This document shows positions 38,013 through 48,498 of a stretch of 64,000 nucleotides of DNA, piece after piece (the first letter of the stretch is position 1; every line of letters starts with the position of its first letter). Both the position numbers and the translations under genes were made by a program. Under the pieces are notes generated by a model. The model made no database searches, was not told where the DNA came from, and was given only the letters and a program-made list of their open reading frames with translations. The stretch comes from Mycobacterium sp. 3519A (GTDB lineage: Bacteria; Actinomycetota; Actinomycetes; Mycobacteriales; Mycobacteriaceae): assembly GCF_900240945.1 (NCBI RefSeq), contig NZ_OESG01000013.1, positions 1,962,888-2,026,887 on the forward strand, in the 5' to 3' direction.

Positions 38013-39336
38013 GTCCCGGGCGCTGCATCGCGGCGCCGGCGCCGACAAATCGTCGGACGTCGTGCGCCGCAGCACGTTGCCCGGTGGCCTGCGAGTTGTC
38101 ACAGAGTTCATTCCCGCGGTGCGTTCGGCATCGGTCGGTGTGTGGGTCGGCGTCGGATCGCGCGACGAGGGCCGCACGGTGGCCGGCGCCGCGCACTTCC
38201 TGGAACACTTGCTGTTCAAGGGAACTCCGAAACGCACGGCGGTCGACATCGCCCAGGCGGTCGACGCTGTCGGCGGTGAACTGAACGCGTTCACCGCCAG
38301 GGAGCACACCTGCTACTACGCCCACGTGCTCGACACCGACCTGGCGTTGGCCGTCGACATGGTCGCCGATGTGGTGCTGCGCGGCCAGTGTGCGGGCGAG
38401 GACGTCGAGGTCGAACGCGACGTCGTGCTCGAGGAAATCGCGATGCGCGACGACGACCCCGAGGACACCCTCGGCGACCTGTTCCTGTCCGCGATGTTCA
38501 CCGACCATCCCGTCGGCCGTCCCGTGATCGGCAGCGTCGAGTCGATCTCGGCGATGACCCGCGCGCAACTGCATTCGTTTCATGTCCGCCGCTACACCCC
38601 GGAACGGATGGTCGTCGCGGTGGCAGGCAACGTCGACCACGACGAGGTCGTGGCGCTGGCGCGGGAACACTTCGGGCCCAGCATGGTTCGCGGTCGACGA
38701 CCGGTGCCGCCGCGCAAGGGCACCGGCCGGGTGAGCGGGAGACCGACACTGCGGGTGGTCAATCGCGACGCCGAGCAAACCCACCTGTCGCTCGGGGTAC
38801 GCACCCCAGGCAGACACTGGGATCACCGGTGGGCGCTGTCGGTGCTCAACACCGCGCTGGGTGGCGGCCTGAGTTCGCGTCTGTTCCAAGAGATCCGGGA
38901 GATGCGCGGGCTGGCGTACTCGGTGTACTCGACCATCGACACGTTCTCGGACAGCGGGGCGTTGTCGATCTACGCCGCATGTCAACCTGAGCGGTTCGAC
39001 GAAGTGGTCCGGGTGACCACCGAAGTGCTCGAAACGGTTGCGCGCGACGGCATCACCGAATCCGAATGCCGAATCGCCAAGGGGTCCATGCGCGGCGGAC
39101 TGGTGCTCGGCCTCGAAGATTCGGGTTCACGGATGAACCGGATCGGCCGCAGCGAACTCAACTACGGCGAACACCGCAGCATCGCGCACACGCTGAACAA
39201 AATCGACGCGGTCACTTTGGACGAGGTCAACGCCGTCGCGCACCAACTGCTGTCGCGTCCTTTCGGTGCCGCAGTGCTGGGCCCGCATCGGTCGAAACGG
39301 TCTCTGCCGCAGCCGCTTCGGCACATCGCGGGCTGA
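37990..39336 (+). CDS. pepR: M16-family zinc protease PepR
   Basis: 448 residues. The inverted zinc motif HxxEH reads H69-FLE-H73 in [15 protein letters not shown], and the downstream [18 protein letters not shown] carries the third ligand Glu. Both M16 halves are present (about 25-215 and 225-420). The ATG at 37990 overlaps pnp by 23 bp and gives MPR as in M. tuberculosis PepR (Rv2782c). It probably processes peptides in the cytoplasm; substrates are unknown. Confidence 0.93.
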   Translation: MPRPPAARSRALHRGAGADKSSDVVRRSTLPGGLRVVTEFIPAVRSASVGVWVGVGSRDEGRTVAGAAHFLEHLLFKGTPKRTAVDIAQAVDAVGGELNAFTAREHTCYYAHVLDTDLALAVDMVADVVLRGQCAGEDVEVERDVVLEEIAMRDDDPEDTLGDLFLSAMFTDHPVGRPVIGSVESISAMTRAQLHSFHVRRYTPERMVVAVAGNVDHDEVVALAREHFGPSMVRGRRPVPPRKGTGRVSGRPTLRVVNRDAEQTHLSLGVRTPGRHWDHRWALSVLNTALGGGLSSRLFQEIREMRGLAYSVYSTIDTFSDSGALSIYAACQPERFDEVVRVTTEVLETVARDGITESECRIAKGSMRGGLVLGLEDSGSRMNRIGRSELNYGEHRSIAHTLNKIDAVTLDEVNAVAHQLLSRPFGAAVLGPHRSKRSLPQPLRHIAG

Positions 39337-39353
39337 CCGGTAACCTGGGCCCG

Positions 39354-40235
39354 ATGACCGGACTGTCTCGGCGCTCGGCGCTGCTCGGTGGACTGGCACT
39401 CGCGGCCGCGGCCGCATCGACGCCGAAAAGCGCGCTGGCCCAGCCGCCCGTCGCGGATCGGATCGCGGCGCTGGAGCGACGCCACAACGCCTACATCGGT
39501 GTGTTCGCCGTCGACCTCGTCGGCGGCCGGTCGTTCTCGCATCGCGGCCAGCAGCCCTTCGCCATGTGCTCCACTTTCAAGGCCTACGCCGCGGGGCTGG
39601 TGCTGCAGATGGTCGAGCAGGGTCAGCTGACGCTGGATCAGCAGGTGTTCGTCGACCCGGCAGGCGTCGTCGCCAACTCGCCGCGGACCGAGCCGAGGGC
39701 AGGCGGCAGCATGACTCTCGACGAGCTGTGCCAGGCCGCGCTGCAGGTCAGCGACAACACCGCGGGCAACCTGCTGCTGACCACCATCGGCGGGCCGCCG
39801 GCCGTCACGGCCTTCGCGCGCAGCATCGGCGACCAGGCCTCGCGGCTGGACCGCTGGGAGACCGAACTGAACTCCGCGATCCCCGGCGACCCGCGCGACA
39901 CCAGCACGCCCGAAGCGCTCGGCGGCGGATATCGCACCCTGCTGACCGGTGCGGCGCTCGCTCCGCCGCAACGACAGCAACTCGAGGACTGGATGCGGGC
40001 GAACGAGACGTCGAGCATGCGGGCGGGCCTGCCCCAGGGGTGGACGAGTGCCGACAAGACCGGCAGCGGGGACTACGGCACGGCCAACGACGTCGGCATC
40101 GCCTACGGTCCCGAAGGTCAGCGGCTGCTGCTCGCGATGATGACGCGATCGCAGCTCAGCGACCCACAGGCCGCGAGTATGCGGCCGGAGATCGGTGAGC
40201 TCACCTCGCTGCTGGTACCCGAACTGCTTGCATAG
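39354..40235 (+). CDS. blaS: class A beta-lactamase (BlaS/BlaC type), Tat-exported
   Basis: 293 residues. A Tat signal ([10 protein letters not shown] at 4-13, cleavage probably after ALAQ) precedes a complete class A enzyme: S73-TF-K76, S133-D134-N135, the omega-loop RWETELN with E169, and K235-T236-G237. It keeps SDN, where M. tuberculosis BlaC has SDG. It hydrolyses beta-lactams in the periplasm. It follows pepR by 17 bp, the same place as blaS in M. smegmatis by memory. Confidence 0.93.
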   Translation: MTGLSRRSALLGGLALAAAAASTPKSALAQPPVADRIAALERRHNAYIGVFAVDLVGGRSFSHRGQQPFAMCSTFKAYAAGLVLQMVEQGQLTLDQQVFVDPAGVVANSPRTEPRAGGSMTLDELCQAALQVSDNTAGNLLLTTIGGPPAVTAFARSIGDQASRLDRWETELNSAIPGDPRDTSTPEALGGGYRTLLTGAALAPPQRQQLEDWMRANETSSMRAGLPQGWTSADKTGSGDYGTANDVGIAYGPEGQRLLLAMMTRSQLSDPQAASMRPEIGELTSLLVPELLA

Positions 40236-40350
40236 GCGGCAAGTTCGAGGGAAACACCTGATTCCTCCGCCGCCCCTTCTGCAATACCTTTTTGCGAGGC
40301 AGTCGGGTCCTGCCTGCTATCGACCGGGCAAACGGGGGGAGCGATACACG

Positions 40351-41073
40351 TTGGCCATCGAAACAATTGCGATCCACCGCGATATGGACAGCCGTCATGC
40401 ACCGCGCGCGACAGCGCACAATGGCACGGCCGCGGTAGCGGTGATCGACGAACACGACGCCATCCACGCCGCAGTGCAACTGTGGTGCCATCAGGCGCAG
40501 CCGCCGATTCCGTTCGCGGGTAACTACTTTTCGGCTGATCAATTCCTCGCCGAGCACCCGTCCGCACCCGCGGTCGGCCCCGTCGTGCTCGAACTGCAGA
40601 AATACCGCAACGGCGTTGACTTCTCCGCGCTCGATCGCATCGTTTCGCGACGGCATCGGGTAATCGTCTACTCGCACTTCGCAACTGACGAGGTGATCCT
40701 GACGGCGTTGGACCGCGGCGCGGTCACCTACCTGACCAAGGCGGAGAGCAAGGAACACCTGATCGACGCGATACGGGCGGCCGGGACGGACACCCCCTAC
40801 GTGGGTCCAAGGATGGCGCTGGCGATGATCAACGACAGCACCGTCGGCCGTGCGAATCTCGCGCCGCGGGAGAAGGAAGTGCTCGTCGCCTGGTTCCGCA
40901 CCGAAAGCAAGGATCTGGTTGCGCGCCAGTTGCAGATCGCGCCGACCACCGTCCGGACGCATCTGCAGCGCGTGCGGGCCAAGTACGCGGCCGTGGGGCG
41001 GCCAGCCACCACCAAGGCCGCGCTGGTGGCGCGTGCCATCCAGGACGGCATCGTCAGCGTCGACGACATCTAG
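40351..41073 (+). CDS. atypical response regulator with LuxR-type HTH
   Basis: 240 residues from a TTG at 40351 (GGGGGAG about 10 nt upstream; an ATG at 40384 is an alternative). The receiver domain (about 25-145) keeps the acidic pair D33-E34, S108 and K130, but the phosphoacceptor position reads VVLEL with E81 instead of Asp. A LuxR HTH (about 168-230, LAPREKEVLVAW...TTVRTHLQRVRAKY) follows. No histidine kinase is adjacent. It may act without phosphorylation; targets are unknown. Confidence 0.78.
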   Translation: MAIETIAIHRDMDSRHAPRATAHNGTAAVAVIDEHDAIHAAVQLWCHQAQPPIPFAGNYFSADQFLAEHPSAPAVGPVVLELQKYRNGVDFSALDRIVSRRHRVIVYSHFATDEVILTALDRGAVTYLTKAESKEHLIDAIRAAGTDTPYVGPRMALAMINDSTVGRANLAPREKEVLVAWFRTESKDLVARQLQIAPTTVRTHLQRVRAKYAAVGRPATTKAALVARAIQDGIVSVDDI

Positions 41074-41685
41074 CGGCAGCGCAGCAAAACTGACAGTTGC
41101 TGCCAAAACAGCAGTTCAGAAATAGCCATCAGCACGTCTAACCAGTTGCCTGCGTCGACGGGGAGGCCAGTTCGCGAAGCCTAGACGGCGTCTCGGTGTG
41201 ACCCGTGTGTCCTTCGGCATGGGCATCGGGGCCGCGCTACAGCCCGCGCGAAGGCATGCGATTCGAGCAACATCCTGAGGATGGCGACCGAGCCGCCCGA
41301 CAACCCCTCGCAGCCGGGCGACCGGCCTCCTTTCACATCCGGTTCAGCGGTGTCCGCGTTAGCCGCTGATACCGCAGTCTCTTCTCTGTGGTGGGAGTTT
41401 ACCGTTCGGTGCCGTCCCGGTGTACTGAGAGCCTATGTCCTGATGCCCCAGTTCACACGAGTAGAGCACTACTTGTCTCCGCTCGTGTCGAATCTTGCAC
41501 GATCGTCGACAGCAAATATAGGGCCATTGGTCCCGACCTCTGAAGTCGAGGTCAGCGACAGGCTGGGCGCGGGGGCGGCTATGTTTCGTTGGATGGATAG
41601 CGCGCGGGGTCGAGCATCGCGCGACGGGCGTTGCTGTCGATGTGGTCGATGAGTTGCTGGGATCGTCTCGGCGGCCACAATGACA
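41074..41685. other. 612-bp intergenic region with no supported gene
   Basis: Between the response regulator and the ald terminator I see no gene that I can support. It contains AACTG-A-CAGTT followed by a TGCTG-CCAAAA-CAGCA hairpin at about 41088-41112, perhaps a weak terminator for the regulator gene, and a GACCTC-7 nt-GAGGTC inverted repeat near 41540. A 123-codon frame (41281-41652) lacks any recognisable feature. Confidence 0.4.
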
Positions 41686-41718
41686 AACCCGGGCACCGCT
41701 GATTGCGGCGCCCGGGTT
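41686..41718 (-). terminator. stem-loop terminator of ald
   Basis: AACCCGGGC (41686-41694) pairs with GCCCGGGTT (41710-41718); inside, CCGC and GCGG extend the stem around TGATT. It lies 17 bp beyond the ald stop. The T-tract after it on the minus strand is short (TTTGTC). Confidence 0.65.
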
Positions 41719-41735
41719 CGCGGGGGTGAGAAGCG

Positions 41736-42851
41736 TCAGGCCAGCACTGAGGCCGGGTCGGTGAACGGTAGGTCGAGATCGGCCGCCACCTGCTCGGAGA
41801 GCAGTGCGCCCTCGTGCGTGGACAGGCCCTTGGCCAGCGAGGCATCGGCCTTGCAGGCCGCCTGCCAACCCTTGTCGGCCAACTTCACCACGTACGGCAT
41901 GGTGGCGTTGGTCAATGCGTAGGTCGACGTGCGGGGCACCGCGCCCGGCATGTTGGCCACGCAGTAGAACAGCGTGTCGTGCACGGCGAACGTCGGGTCG
42001 TCGTGGGTGGTCGGCCGCGAATCCTCGAAGCAACCGCCCTGGTCGATCGCGATATCGACCAGTACTGCACCCGACTTCATCTGAGCGACAGTCGAATTCG
42101 TCACCAGCTTGGGCGCCTTCGCGCCCGGCACCAATACGGCGCCGATGACCAAGTCTGCCTGCTTGACCGCTTCCTCCAGATCCAACCTCGACGAGTAGCG
42201 GGTCTCGATGGCGCCGCCGTACTCGGCGTCGATCTTGCGCAGAATGTTGATGTTGAGGTCGAACACGGTGACGTGTGCGCCCATACCCCAGGCGACGGCA
42301 GCGGCGTTGTCGCCTGCCATTCCGCCGCCGATCACCACGACCTTGGCCGGAGCGACACCGGGGACACCGCCCATCAGGACGCCGCGACCGCCCTGGGTGC
42401 GCATCAGGTGGTACGCGCCGACCTGTGCCGACAGACGCCCGGCGACCTCGCTCATCGGAGCCAGCAGGGGCAGCGCTCCGTCGGCGGTCTGCACGGTCTC
42501 GTAGGCGATCGACGTGGTGCCGGACGCGAGCAGTGCATCGGTGCACGGCTTGGACGCCGCGAGATGCAGGTAGGTGAAGAGTGTCTGGCCCTTGCGCAGT
42601 CGTGAGTATTCGGCCTCGATCGGCTCCTTGACCTTGAGCAGCAGTTCGGCTTCTTCCCAGACCTGGTCCGCGCTGTTGATCAGCTGCGCACCCGCGCGCT
42701 TGAAGTCGGCGTCGGTGATGGCTGAGCCTTCGCCGGCACCGGACTGGACGATCACCTCGTGACCGCGGTGGACCAGCTCGGCGACGCCGGCCGGGGTGAT
42801 GGCGACGCGGTATTCGTTGTTCTTGATCTCGGTCGGGATTCCGACGCGCAT
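41736..42851 (-). CDS. ald: L-alanine dehydrogenase
   Basis: 371 residues. It interconverts L-alanine and pyruvate plus ammonia with NAD(H), and also reduces glyoxylate in mycobacteria. Catalytic K75 and H96 are in place, and the NAD fold [18 protein letters not shown] lies near 174-191. The ATG at 42851 gives [17 protein letters not shown], the family start. It is divergent from an Lrp/AsnC regulator, as with ald/aldR in M. tuberculosis (Rv2780/Rv2779c), and is therefore probably activated by alanine through AldR. Confidence 0.96.
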   Translation of the reverse strand: MRVGIPTEIKNNEYRVAITPAGVAELVHRGHEVIVQSGAGEGSAITDADFKRAGAQLINSADQVWEEAELLLKVKEPIEAEYSRLRKGQTLFTYLHLAASKPCTDALLASGTTSIAYETVQTADGALPLLAPMSEVAGRLSAQVGAYHLMRTQGGRGVLMGGVPGVAPAKVVVIGGGMAGDNAAAVAWGMGAHVTVFDLNINILRKIDAEYGGAIETRYSSRLDLEEAVKQADLVIGAVLVPGAKAPKLVTNSTVAQMKSGAVLVDIAIDQGGCFEDSRPTTHDDPTFAVHDTLFYCVANMPGAVPRTSTYALTNATMPYVVKLADKGWQAACKADASLAKGLSTHEGALLSEQVAADLDLPFTDPASVLA

Positions 42852-42883
42852 GACGGCTCCTAAAAAGTCCAGTTGGATAGGTA

Positions 42884-42930
42884 AATTGTGAAGAACTTTC
42901 GATGTGATGGCAATAACTCCGTTGACAATT
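42884..42930. promoter_or_regulatory. AT-rich ald-aldR operator region
   Basis: The 94-bp divergent gap is unusually AT-rich for this window. It contains AATTGT (42884-42889) and its inverted partner ACAATT (42925-42930), 35 bp apart, plus a TTGACA at 42922. Lrp-type regulators wrap such AT-rich spaced sites. AldR binding is inferred from position. Confidence 0.4.
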
Positions 42931-42945
42931 CGATAAGATCGCGTC

Positions 42946-43461
42946 ATGTCTGAAGGATCGACGAAAACTGTGCCCTCGCCGGCCCGGCCGTCGAAGGATG
43001 TTCGGCCGGTGGAGATCGACGACGTCGATCGGCGCATTCTGACGGCCCTGCACGCCGATGCGCGGATGTCGAACAGCGCGCTCGCCGACCTCGTGGGCGT
43101 CGCCGCGTCGACCTGCCATGGCAGGGTGCGCCGCCTTCAGGAGTTGGGCGTGATCCGCGGCTTCTATGCCGATATCGATCCGGCCGCGCTCGGATTGACG
43201 CTGCAGGCGATGATCTCCGTCAGCCTGCAGTCCAACGCCCGCGGGAAGATTCGCAATTTCATTCAGCACATCAGGACTCGGCCGCAGGTGATGGACGTGT
43301 ACTTCCTGGCAGGGGCGGACGACTTCATCCTGCATGTCGCGGCGCGTGACACCGACGATCTGCGCGCGTTCGTGGTGGAGAACCTCAACGCCGACGCCGA
43401 CGTGGCGGGCACCCAGACGTCGCTGATCTTCGAACATCTGCGTGGCGCCTCGCCGCTGTAG
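42946..43461 (+). CDS. aldR: Lrp/AsnC-family regulator AldR
   Basis: 171 residues: an Lrp HTH (about 22-72, [41 protein letters not shown]) and a RAM/AsnC ligand domain (about 85-160). Its position divergent from ald identifies it as AldR, which controls ald in response to L-alanine. The first 20 residues are a polar extension, so the start could lie further in. A LuxR-type gene follows after 9 bp on the same strand. Confidence 0.9.
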   Translation: MSEGSTKTVPSPARPSKDVRPVEIDDVDRRILTALHADARMSNSALADLVGVAASTCHGRVRRLQELGVIRGFYADIDPAALGLTLQAMISVSLQSNARGKIRNFIQHIRTRPQVMDVYFLAGADDFILHVAARDTDDLRAFVVENLNADADVAGTQTSLIFEHLRGASPL

Positions 43462-43470
43462 CTTGGAATC

Positions 43471-46194
43471 GTGCTGCACGGACGGGCGGCGGAGCTGGGC
43501 CAGATTCGACAACTGCTCGCCGCTGCCCGCGCCGGGCACAGTTCGATGCTGGTGCTCGCGGGCGAGACGGGCAGCGGTAAGACCGCCCTGCTGGAACATG
43601 CGGCTTCGGCAGCCGAGGACTTCCGGGTATTGCGATGTGCCGGAGTCGAATCCGAGTTCGAACTGCCGTTCGCGGCGCTACATGTGCTGCTCCGCGACTG
43701 GCTGACCCGACTGGCCGTGTTGCCACCCCCGCAGGCGACGGCATTGCAGTCCGCGTTCGGGTTGATCGACAGTCCCGGCGCCGACCGCTTCTTGACCGGG
43801 TTGGCCACCCTGACGCTGCTCTCCGAGGCCGCGGCGGAGCAGCCGCTGCTGTGCCTGATCGACGACGCCCAGTGGGTGGACCGCGAATCGCGGGAGGCGC
43901 TGCTCTTCGCGGGTCGGCGGCTTGGCGAGGAAGGCGTGGTCGTGTTGTTCGCGGTGCATGAGCACACGACGACGGACTTGCGCGGGCTGCCGATGATGGC
44001 GGTCGGCGGTATCGATGACTCGGCCGCCGCGGGGTTGATCGCCGAGCACGCGGCGGACCTCACGCCGCAGACGCGTGACCGATTGATCGCGGACGCGCGC
44101 GGAAACCCGTTGGCGCTCATCGAGTTCGCCGCCGCCGCAGGCGCCGGGCAGCTCACCCCCGCCGCACCGCCGATGGCCGCGCACCGGGTGCTCGACTCAT
44201 TCGGTTCGCAGGTCGACCGGCTGCCGCCGACCACCAGGCTGGCCCTGTTGTTGGCGGCGGCGGAGGGGACCGGTGAGCTCGGGTCCGTGCTTGGTGCGGG
44301 ACGTCGGCTAGGGCTGGGGCTCGAGGACTTCGAATCCGCCGAGCGCCGCCGCCTGGTCCGCGTCGGTGATGATGTCGTCGCGTTCCGGCACCCGTTGATC
44401 CGTTCGGCGGTCTATCAGCGCGCGCCCGCCGCCGATCGCGTTGCGGTGCATCGTGCGCTCGCCGATGCGCTTGGGGGACACGATGATCGGCGCGCCTGGC
44501 ACCTCGCCGCCGCGGCGGAAGGATTCGACGACGAGGCCGCAGACGGGCTGGAAGCCGCCGCGCTGCGGGCCGACCGGCGCGGCGGATACGCGGCCAGCGC
44601 CGCCGCGCACGAACGGGCGGCGCAACTGACCGCAGACCGGCTGGTGCGCGGCGACCGACTGACCGCCGCCGCGATGAGCGCGCGCGACTCTGGTCAGCTA
44701 CCCCGCGCCGCCGCGCTGGCACACGAGGCGTCTGCATTGACCGAAGATGCCAGGGCGTTGGCCAAGCTGGCCTGGGTCAGGGCCCGACTGGAGTTCGAAC
44801 GCGGCACCCCCCGGCACGCGTCGGAGATGGTGCTGGCGGGTGCCGAGACGGTGTACGGCTGTGATGCCGAAGAGGCAGCCCGAATGCTGATCGAGGTGGT
44901 CCGGATGGCCTATTTCGCCGATGCCGCACCGCAACTCGGCCGTACCGCTGAGCTGATCGACGCGGTGCCACTGGCCGCCGATCATCCGCTGCGTCCGATG
45001 CTGGCGGCCAGCGCGATCCTTGCCCGGTTGCAGTCCGGCGAGCCCGACGACCAGATTCCGCCGCTGCCACCCGCGGTGCGCGCGATCCAGCCCGAACAGC
45101 TGGGAATGACGGTCGGCAATCTGGCCGTCCACCACGCGTTTCTGCTGATGGTCATCGGTGACGCCGACGAGGCGTTGGCACAGACCGAACGAATGCTGGT
45201 CGAAGCCCGCGCCCGCGGGCTGATCGGAGGATTGCCGCACATCCTGTTGCAGCATGCACAGGCGGCATTGGTCAGCGGCCGGCTCCGTGAGGCGTTGCGC
45301 GCCGCGAACGAGGGCGTGCAGATCGCAGAGGACACCGGCCAATTGCATTCTGCGGCGAACCTGCGCGGGGTCGTCGCGAGGATCACCGCGATGACCGGCG
45401 ACGAGCAGACCTGCGTCGCATTGGCGCGAGAAGCGATACACGTTGGTACGGAACGGCATTCGTCCAGCGTCGGGTTGGCGGTACTCGCGCTGGCGGTGTT
45501 AGAACTCGGATACGGACGGTATTCGGCAGCGCTCGAGCGGCTGGCGTCGCTGCCCTCACTTCTGCGTCGGCATCCCACGTTCGCCTACCTGTCGCCGCCG
45601 GAATGGGCCGAGGCCGCGGCGCGCAGCGGGCAGCCCGAACGCGCCGCGGAGATGATGACGGCCTACCTGGCGTGGGCGACCCATCGCGACAGCCCCGTAG
45701 TCGGAGCCAACGTGCACCGCTGCCGCGCGCTGCTCGGACCCGACGACGAAGCAGAAGCTCACTACCGGGCGGCGATTCGGCTCTATGACGGCATCAACCG
45801 GCCGATGGCCAGGGCCCGCTGCGAACTGCTCTACGGGGAGTGGCTACGACGCATGCGGCGACGGTCGGAATCGCGCGAACCACTGCGCGGTGCGTTGCGG
45901 GTCTTCGACCGGATCGGTGCGCGGTCGTGGGCTGAACGCGCGCGGGCCGAACTGCGAGCGACCGGCGAGACCGTCGCTGCGCTCTCAGAACCCGGCGGCG
46001 CGCAACTGACCCCGCAGGAACTGCAGGTCGTGCGGCTTGCCGCGGCCGGTCTGTCCAACCGGGACATCGGGGCGCAGTTGTTCATCAGCCCGCGCACCGC
46101 CGGCTACCACCTGTACAAGGCATTCCCGAAGCTCGGCGTCGCGGGCAGGCACGAACTGGCCTCGCTCGACCTGTCCGCCAATACAGTCATCTGA
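43471..46194 (+). CDS. large LuxR-family regulator with AAA/ATPase domain (LAL type)
   Basis: 907 residues. The N-terminal P-loop ATPase has Walker [11 protein letters not shown] (31-40) and Walker [11 protein letters not shown] (about 126-135). A long helical TPR-like region (about 350-820) leads to a LuxR HTH (about 845-900, [40 protein letters not shown]). This is the LAL (MalT-like) architecture. The ligand is unknown. The GTG start lies 9 bp after aldR. The F420-type oxidoreductase 39 bp downstream is a possible target. Confidence 0.87.
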   Translation: MLHGRAAELGQIRQLLAAARAGHSSMLVLAGETGSGKTALLEHAASAAEDFRVLRCAGVESEFELPFAALHVLLRDWLTRLAVLPPPQATALQSAFGLIDSPGADRFLTGLATLTLLSEAAAEQPLLCLIDDAQWVDRESREALLFAGRRLGEEGVVVLFAVHEHTTTDLRGLPMMAVGGIDDSAAAGLIAEHAADLTPQTRDRLIADARGNPLALIEFAAAAGAGQLTPAAPPMAAHRVLDSFGSQVDRLPPTTRLALLLAAAEGTGELGSVLGAGRRLGLGLEDFESAERRRLVRVGDDVVAFRHPLIRSAVYQRAPAADRVAVHRALADALGGHDDRRAWHLAAAAEGFDDEAADGLEAAALRADRRGGYAASAAAHERAAQLTADRLVRGDRLTAAAMSARDSGQLPRAAALAHEASALTEDARALAKLAWVRARLEFERGTPRHASEMVLAGAETVYGCDAEEAARMLIEVVRMAYFADAAPQLGRTAELIDAVPLAADHPLRPMLAASAILARLQSGEPDDQIPPLPPAVRAIQPEQLGMTVGNLAVHHAFLLMVIGDADEALAQTERMLVEARARGLIGGLPHILLQHAQAALVSGRLREALRAANEGVQIAEDTGQLHSAANLRGVVARITAMTGDEQTCVALAREAIHVGTERHSSSVGLAVLALAVLELGYGRYSAALERLASLPSLLRRHPTFAYLSPPEWAEAAARSGQPERAAEMMTAYLAWATHRDSPVVGANVHRCRALLGPDDEAEAHYRAAIRLYDGINRPMARARCELLYGEWLRRMRRRSESREPLRGALRVFDRIGARSWAERARAELRATGETVAALSEPGGAQLTPQELQVVRLAAAGLSNRDIGAQLFISPRTAGYHLYKAFPKLGVAGRHELASLDLSANTVI

Positions 46195-46233
46195 CAGATT
46201 CGGCGCCGGGCGTGCACCCGTCATGGTTGCCGC

Positions 46234-47250
46234 ATGAAGTTCGGAGTCGACGTCCCCACATGCCTGGCCGGGATGGCGTACCCGGTGCCGTTCGCGACCG
46301 CAGACGACGTAGTCCGGATCGCAGTCGAGGCCGAGCAACTCGGCTATCACGAGGTGTCGGGCAACGATCACCTGAGCACCCAGCGGTTCGTCCGGGAGGC
46401 GTGGCGCCAGCCGCCCGACTACTTCGAACCGTTGATGATGCTGGCCACCATCGCGGCCAAGACGTCGGTGGTGCGACTGGGCACGGGCATTCTGGTGCTG
46501 CCGATGCGCGAGCCGGTGCTGCTGGCCAAGCAGGTCGCCACGCTGGACCACATCAGCGGCGGTCGTGTCACGCTGGCCGTCGCCGCGGGCGGATATCGCG
46601 ACGAATTCGAAAGTGTGGTACCGGATCTCGCCGATGCGTCGCGCATCGACCTGATGGCCGAGGGCATCGAGTCGTTGCGGATCCTGTTCGAGCGGCCGCG
46701 ATCCACCTACGAAGGGAAGTACCGCCGTTTCGTCGACGTCGAGTCGTATCCGAAGCCTGTGCAGGACCCCCTGCCGATCTTCTCCGGCGGCAACGGCAAC
46801 GGTGCGCTTGCGCGGGCAGGTGAGCGCTGCCAGGGCTGGCTACCCGCGAAGATCGGTCCCGCGGAGATCGCCGCGGGCCGTGCCGAGGTGGCGGCGTATG
46901 CCCGTGCGGCGGGCCGTGATCCGGCGGCGGTGACGATCGGTCTGCAGACGGTTGTCTGCATCGCCGACACAGCGGACGAGGCGCGGGATCGGTTGGAACG
47001 CTCCACGTTCGATCTGTTTCGCCGGTCGCTGAAGGACACCATGATGAAGGGTGTCGACCTGGACAAGTACCTGGCCGACAACCTCATCGGCACTCCGGAC
47101 GACGTCTGCGCCAAGGTGGTTGCCTTCGCTGAGGCCGGCCTGGACGGCTTCTTCGCGACGCTGTTCGTCGCCGACACCGTCGACGAAATGGTCGACCAGA
47201 TGCGGCTTTTCGCGCGGTACGTGCTGCCTGCCTTCGGTGACATGACGTAA
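46234..47250 (+). CDS. LLM-class F420-dependent oxidoreductase
   Basis: 338 residues with the luciferase-like TIM barrel: MKFGVDVPT..., RLGTGILVLPMREPVLLAKQVATLDHISGGRVTLAVAAGGYRDEF and PIFSGGNGNGALARAGERCQGWLP. In mycobacteria such enzymes normally use F420 rather than FMN. The substrate is unknown. It follows the LAL regulator by 39 bp and ends at a strong terminator. Confidence 0.83.
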   Translation: MKFGVDVPTCLAGMAYPVPFATADDVVRIAVEAEQLGYHEVSGNDHLSTQRFVREAWRQPPDYFEPLMMLATIAAKTSVVRLGTGILVLPMREPVLLAKQVATLDHISGGRVTLAVAAGGYRDEFESVVPDLADASRIDLMAEGIESLRILFERPRSTYEGKYRRFVDVESYPKPVQDPLPIFSGGNGNGALARAGERCQGWLPAKIGPAEIAAGRAEVAAYARAAGRDPAAVTIGLQTVVCIADTADEARDRLERSTFDLFRRSLKDTMMKGVDLDKYLADNLIGTPDDVCAKVVAFAEAGLDGFFATLFVADTVDEMVDQMRLFARYVLPAFGDMT

Positions 47251-47256
47251 CGAGAA

Positions 47257-47282
47257 GGCGCCCCCACCGAAGTGGGGGCGCC
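47257..47282. terminator. bidirectional stem-loop terminator
   Basis: GGCGCCCCCAC (47257-47267) pairs perfectly over 11 bp with GTGGGGGCGCC (47272-47282) across a 4-nt loop. It lies 6 nt beyond the oxidoreductase stop and 18 nt from the stop of the convergent glycine-rich frame, so it can serve both. There is no long T-tract. Confidence 0.75.
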
Positions 47283-47300
47283 GACTCGATAGTTGAGGCG

Positions 47301-47577
47301 TCAGCCGTCCGAGCCGTCGGAGCCGCTGCCGCCGCTCTTGCCGGTCGAGGATCCGCCCTCGCCGCCGGTGCCGCCGTGGTTACCGACGCCGCCGGCACCG
47401 CCGTCGCCGCCGGTGCCGCCGGTGGCCTTGCCGCCGGTGTTGTTGGTGCCGGTGGTCGCCGCCCCGCCGGAGCCGCCGTCGCCACCGTTGCTGCCGATGC
47501 TGCCGCCGGTGCCGCCGGTACCGCCGCTGCCGCCGGTGGCGTCACCCGAGCCCGTGTGCAGGGTGGTGTTGCCGGAC
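47301..47577 (-). pseudogene. out-of-frame C-terminal part of PGRS-like gene
   Basis: In the frame ending at 47301 the minus strand encodes about 90 Gly/Thr/Ser-rich residues (GSGDATGGSGGTGG ... STGKSGGSGSDG) that continue the glycine-rich domain of the gene ending at 47542. The junction is near 47578-47590, at a run of three G (47580-47582) in a GC-rich stretch. One base too many there would explain the break. It may be a real mutation, a sequencing error or, less likely, programmed frameshifting. Confidence 0.6.
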
Positions 47578-48498
47578 GTGGGCGCCGCCCGCACCGCCAT
47601 CGCCACCGTCACCGAGGACAATGCCGCCGTTGCCGCCGTCGCCGCCGGAGCCTGCCGTGCCCGCCACCACAGCGGAGGCGCCTCCGCCGCCACTGCCGCC
47701 GCTGCCGATCAGGATGCCGCCGTTACCACCGTCGCCACCGTCGGCCGTTCCCACCAGGCCGGTGGCGCCGCTACCGCCGTCACCAATCAAGCCCGAGTGG
47801 CCACCGTTGCCGGTGGTCGGGTCGCTGTCGGTGCTGACGACCGACGAACCGCCGTTGCCGAGCACCAGGCCGGAATCGCCGCCATTGCCGCTGAGCGACA
47901 AGCCGCCGCTACCGATCAGCACTGCGCCGTTGCCGCCGTCGCCGGTGCCCGAGATCCCGCCGTTGCCGAGGACGATGCCGGCGTTGCCGCCGTCGCCAGT
48001 GGCCGAGATGCCGCCGTTGCCAAGCAGCAGCCCGCCGTTGCCGCCGTCCGCGCCGGCAGCGGTCGCAGTACCGCCGTTGCCGATCAACAGGCCGCCGTTG
48101 GTGGCGGTGCCGTCGGGATTGGTGGTGCCGTTACTGATCAGCGGCGTCACGATCGGCGCCAGCGGGGCCAACGGCGAGGTCGGCGCGACCAGCGAGTCCA
48201 CCGTCGTCGTCACGATCGGCGTGGCCACCGTCGGCACGGCCGTCACGACCGGCACGGCCGTCGACACGACGTCGGACACCGTCGAAACAACCGGCGCCAC
48301 CACCTTCTTGACCAGCGAGCCGAGCAGGCCGCCGAGGCCGGTCAACTGCACGTCCTGCGGCGCTGCTGTCGGCGGGGTGGCCGGGGTGACCGCGGCGGTC
48401 AGCGCAGCGGCGCCGCCGCCGCTCGCCAGCACACCCGCGGCGAGATACGTGGTTACTTTGAGCTTCCTTGAGGTGTTCTTCGTGCTGTGTTTGGCCAT
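47542..48498 (-). CDS. PGRS-like glycine-rich exported protein, probably frameshifted
   Basis: 318 residues as read. The N-terminus has a basic stretch and a hydrophobic signal (about 16-40), VQLTGLGGLLGSLV, then a Val/Pro/Thr region (about 65-115). From about 120 on it has repeated GGLLLGNGGISATGDGG modules. No PE domain is seen. The glycine pattern stops abruptly at AHVRQHHPAHGLG because the reading shifts; the other frame continues to 47301, for an intact length of about 398 residues. Surface location is inferred. It converges with the oxidoreductase gene. Confidence 0.7.
   Translation of the reverse strand: MAKHSTKNTSRKLKVTTYLAAGVLASGGGAAALTAAVTPATPPTAAPQDVQLTGLGGLLGSLVKKVVAPVVSTVSDVVSTAVPVVTAVPTVATPIVTTTVDSLVAPTSPLAPLAPIVTPLISNGTTNPDGTATNGGLLIGNGGTATAAGADGGNGGLLLGNGGISATGDGGNAGIVLGNGGISGTGDGGNGAVLIGSGGLSLSGNGGDSGLVLGNGGSSVVSTDSDPTTGNGGHSGLIGDGGSGATGLVGTADGGDGGNGGILIGSGGSGGGGASAVVAGTAGSGGDGGNGGIVLGDGGDGGAGGAHVRQHHPAHGLG

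Noticed and set aside
41281-41652. 123-codon plus-strand frame between the response regulator and ald
   Set aside because: No Shine-Dalgarno, no recognisable motif, irregular composition, and the frame is no longer than expected by chance in this DNA.
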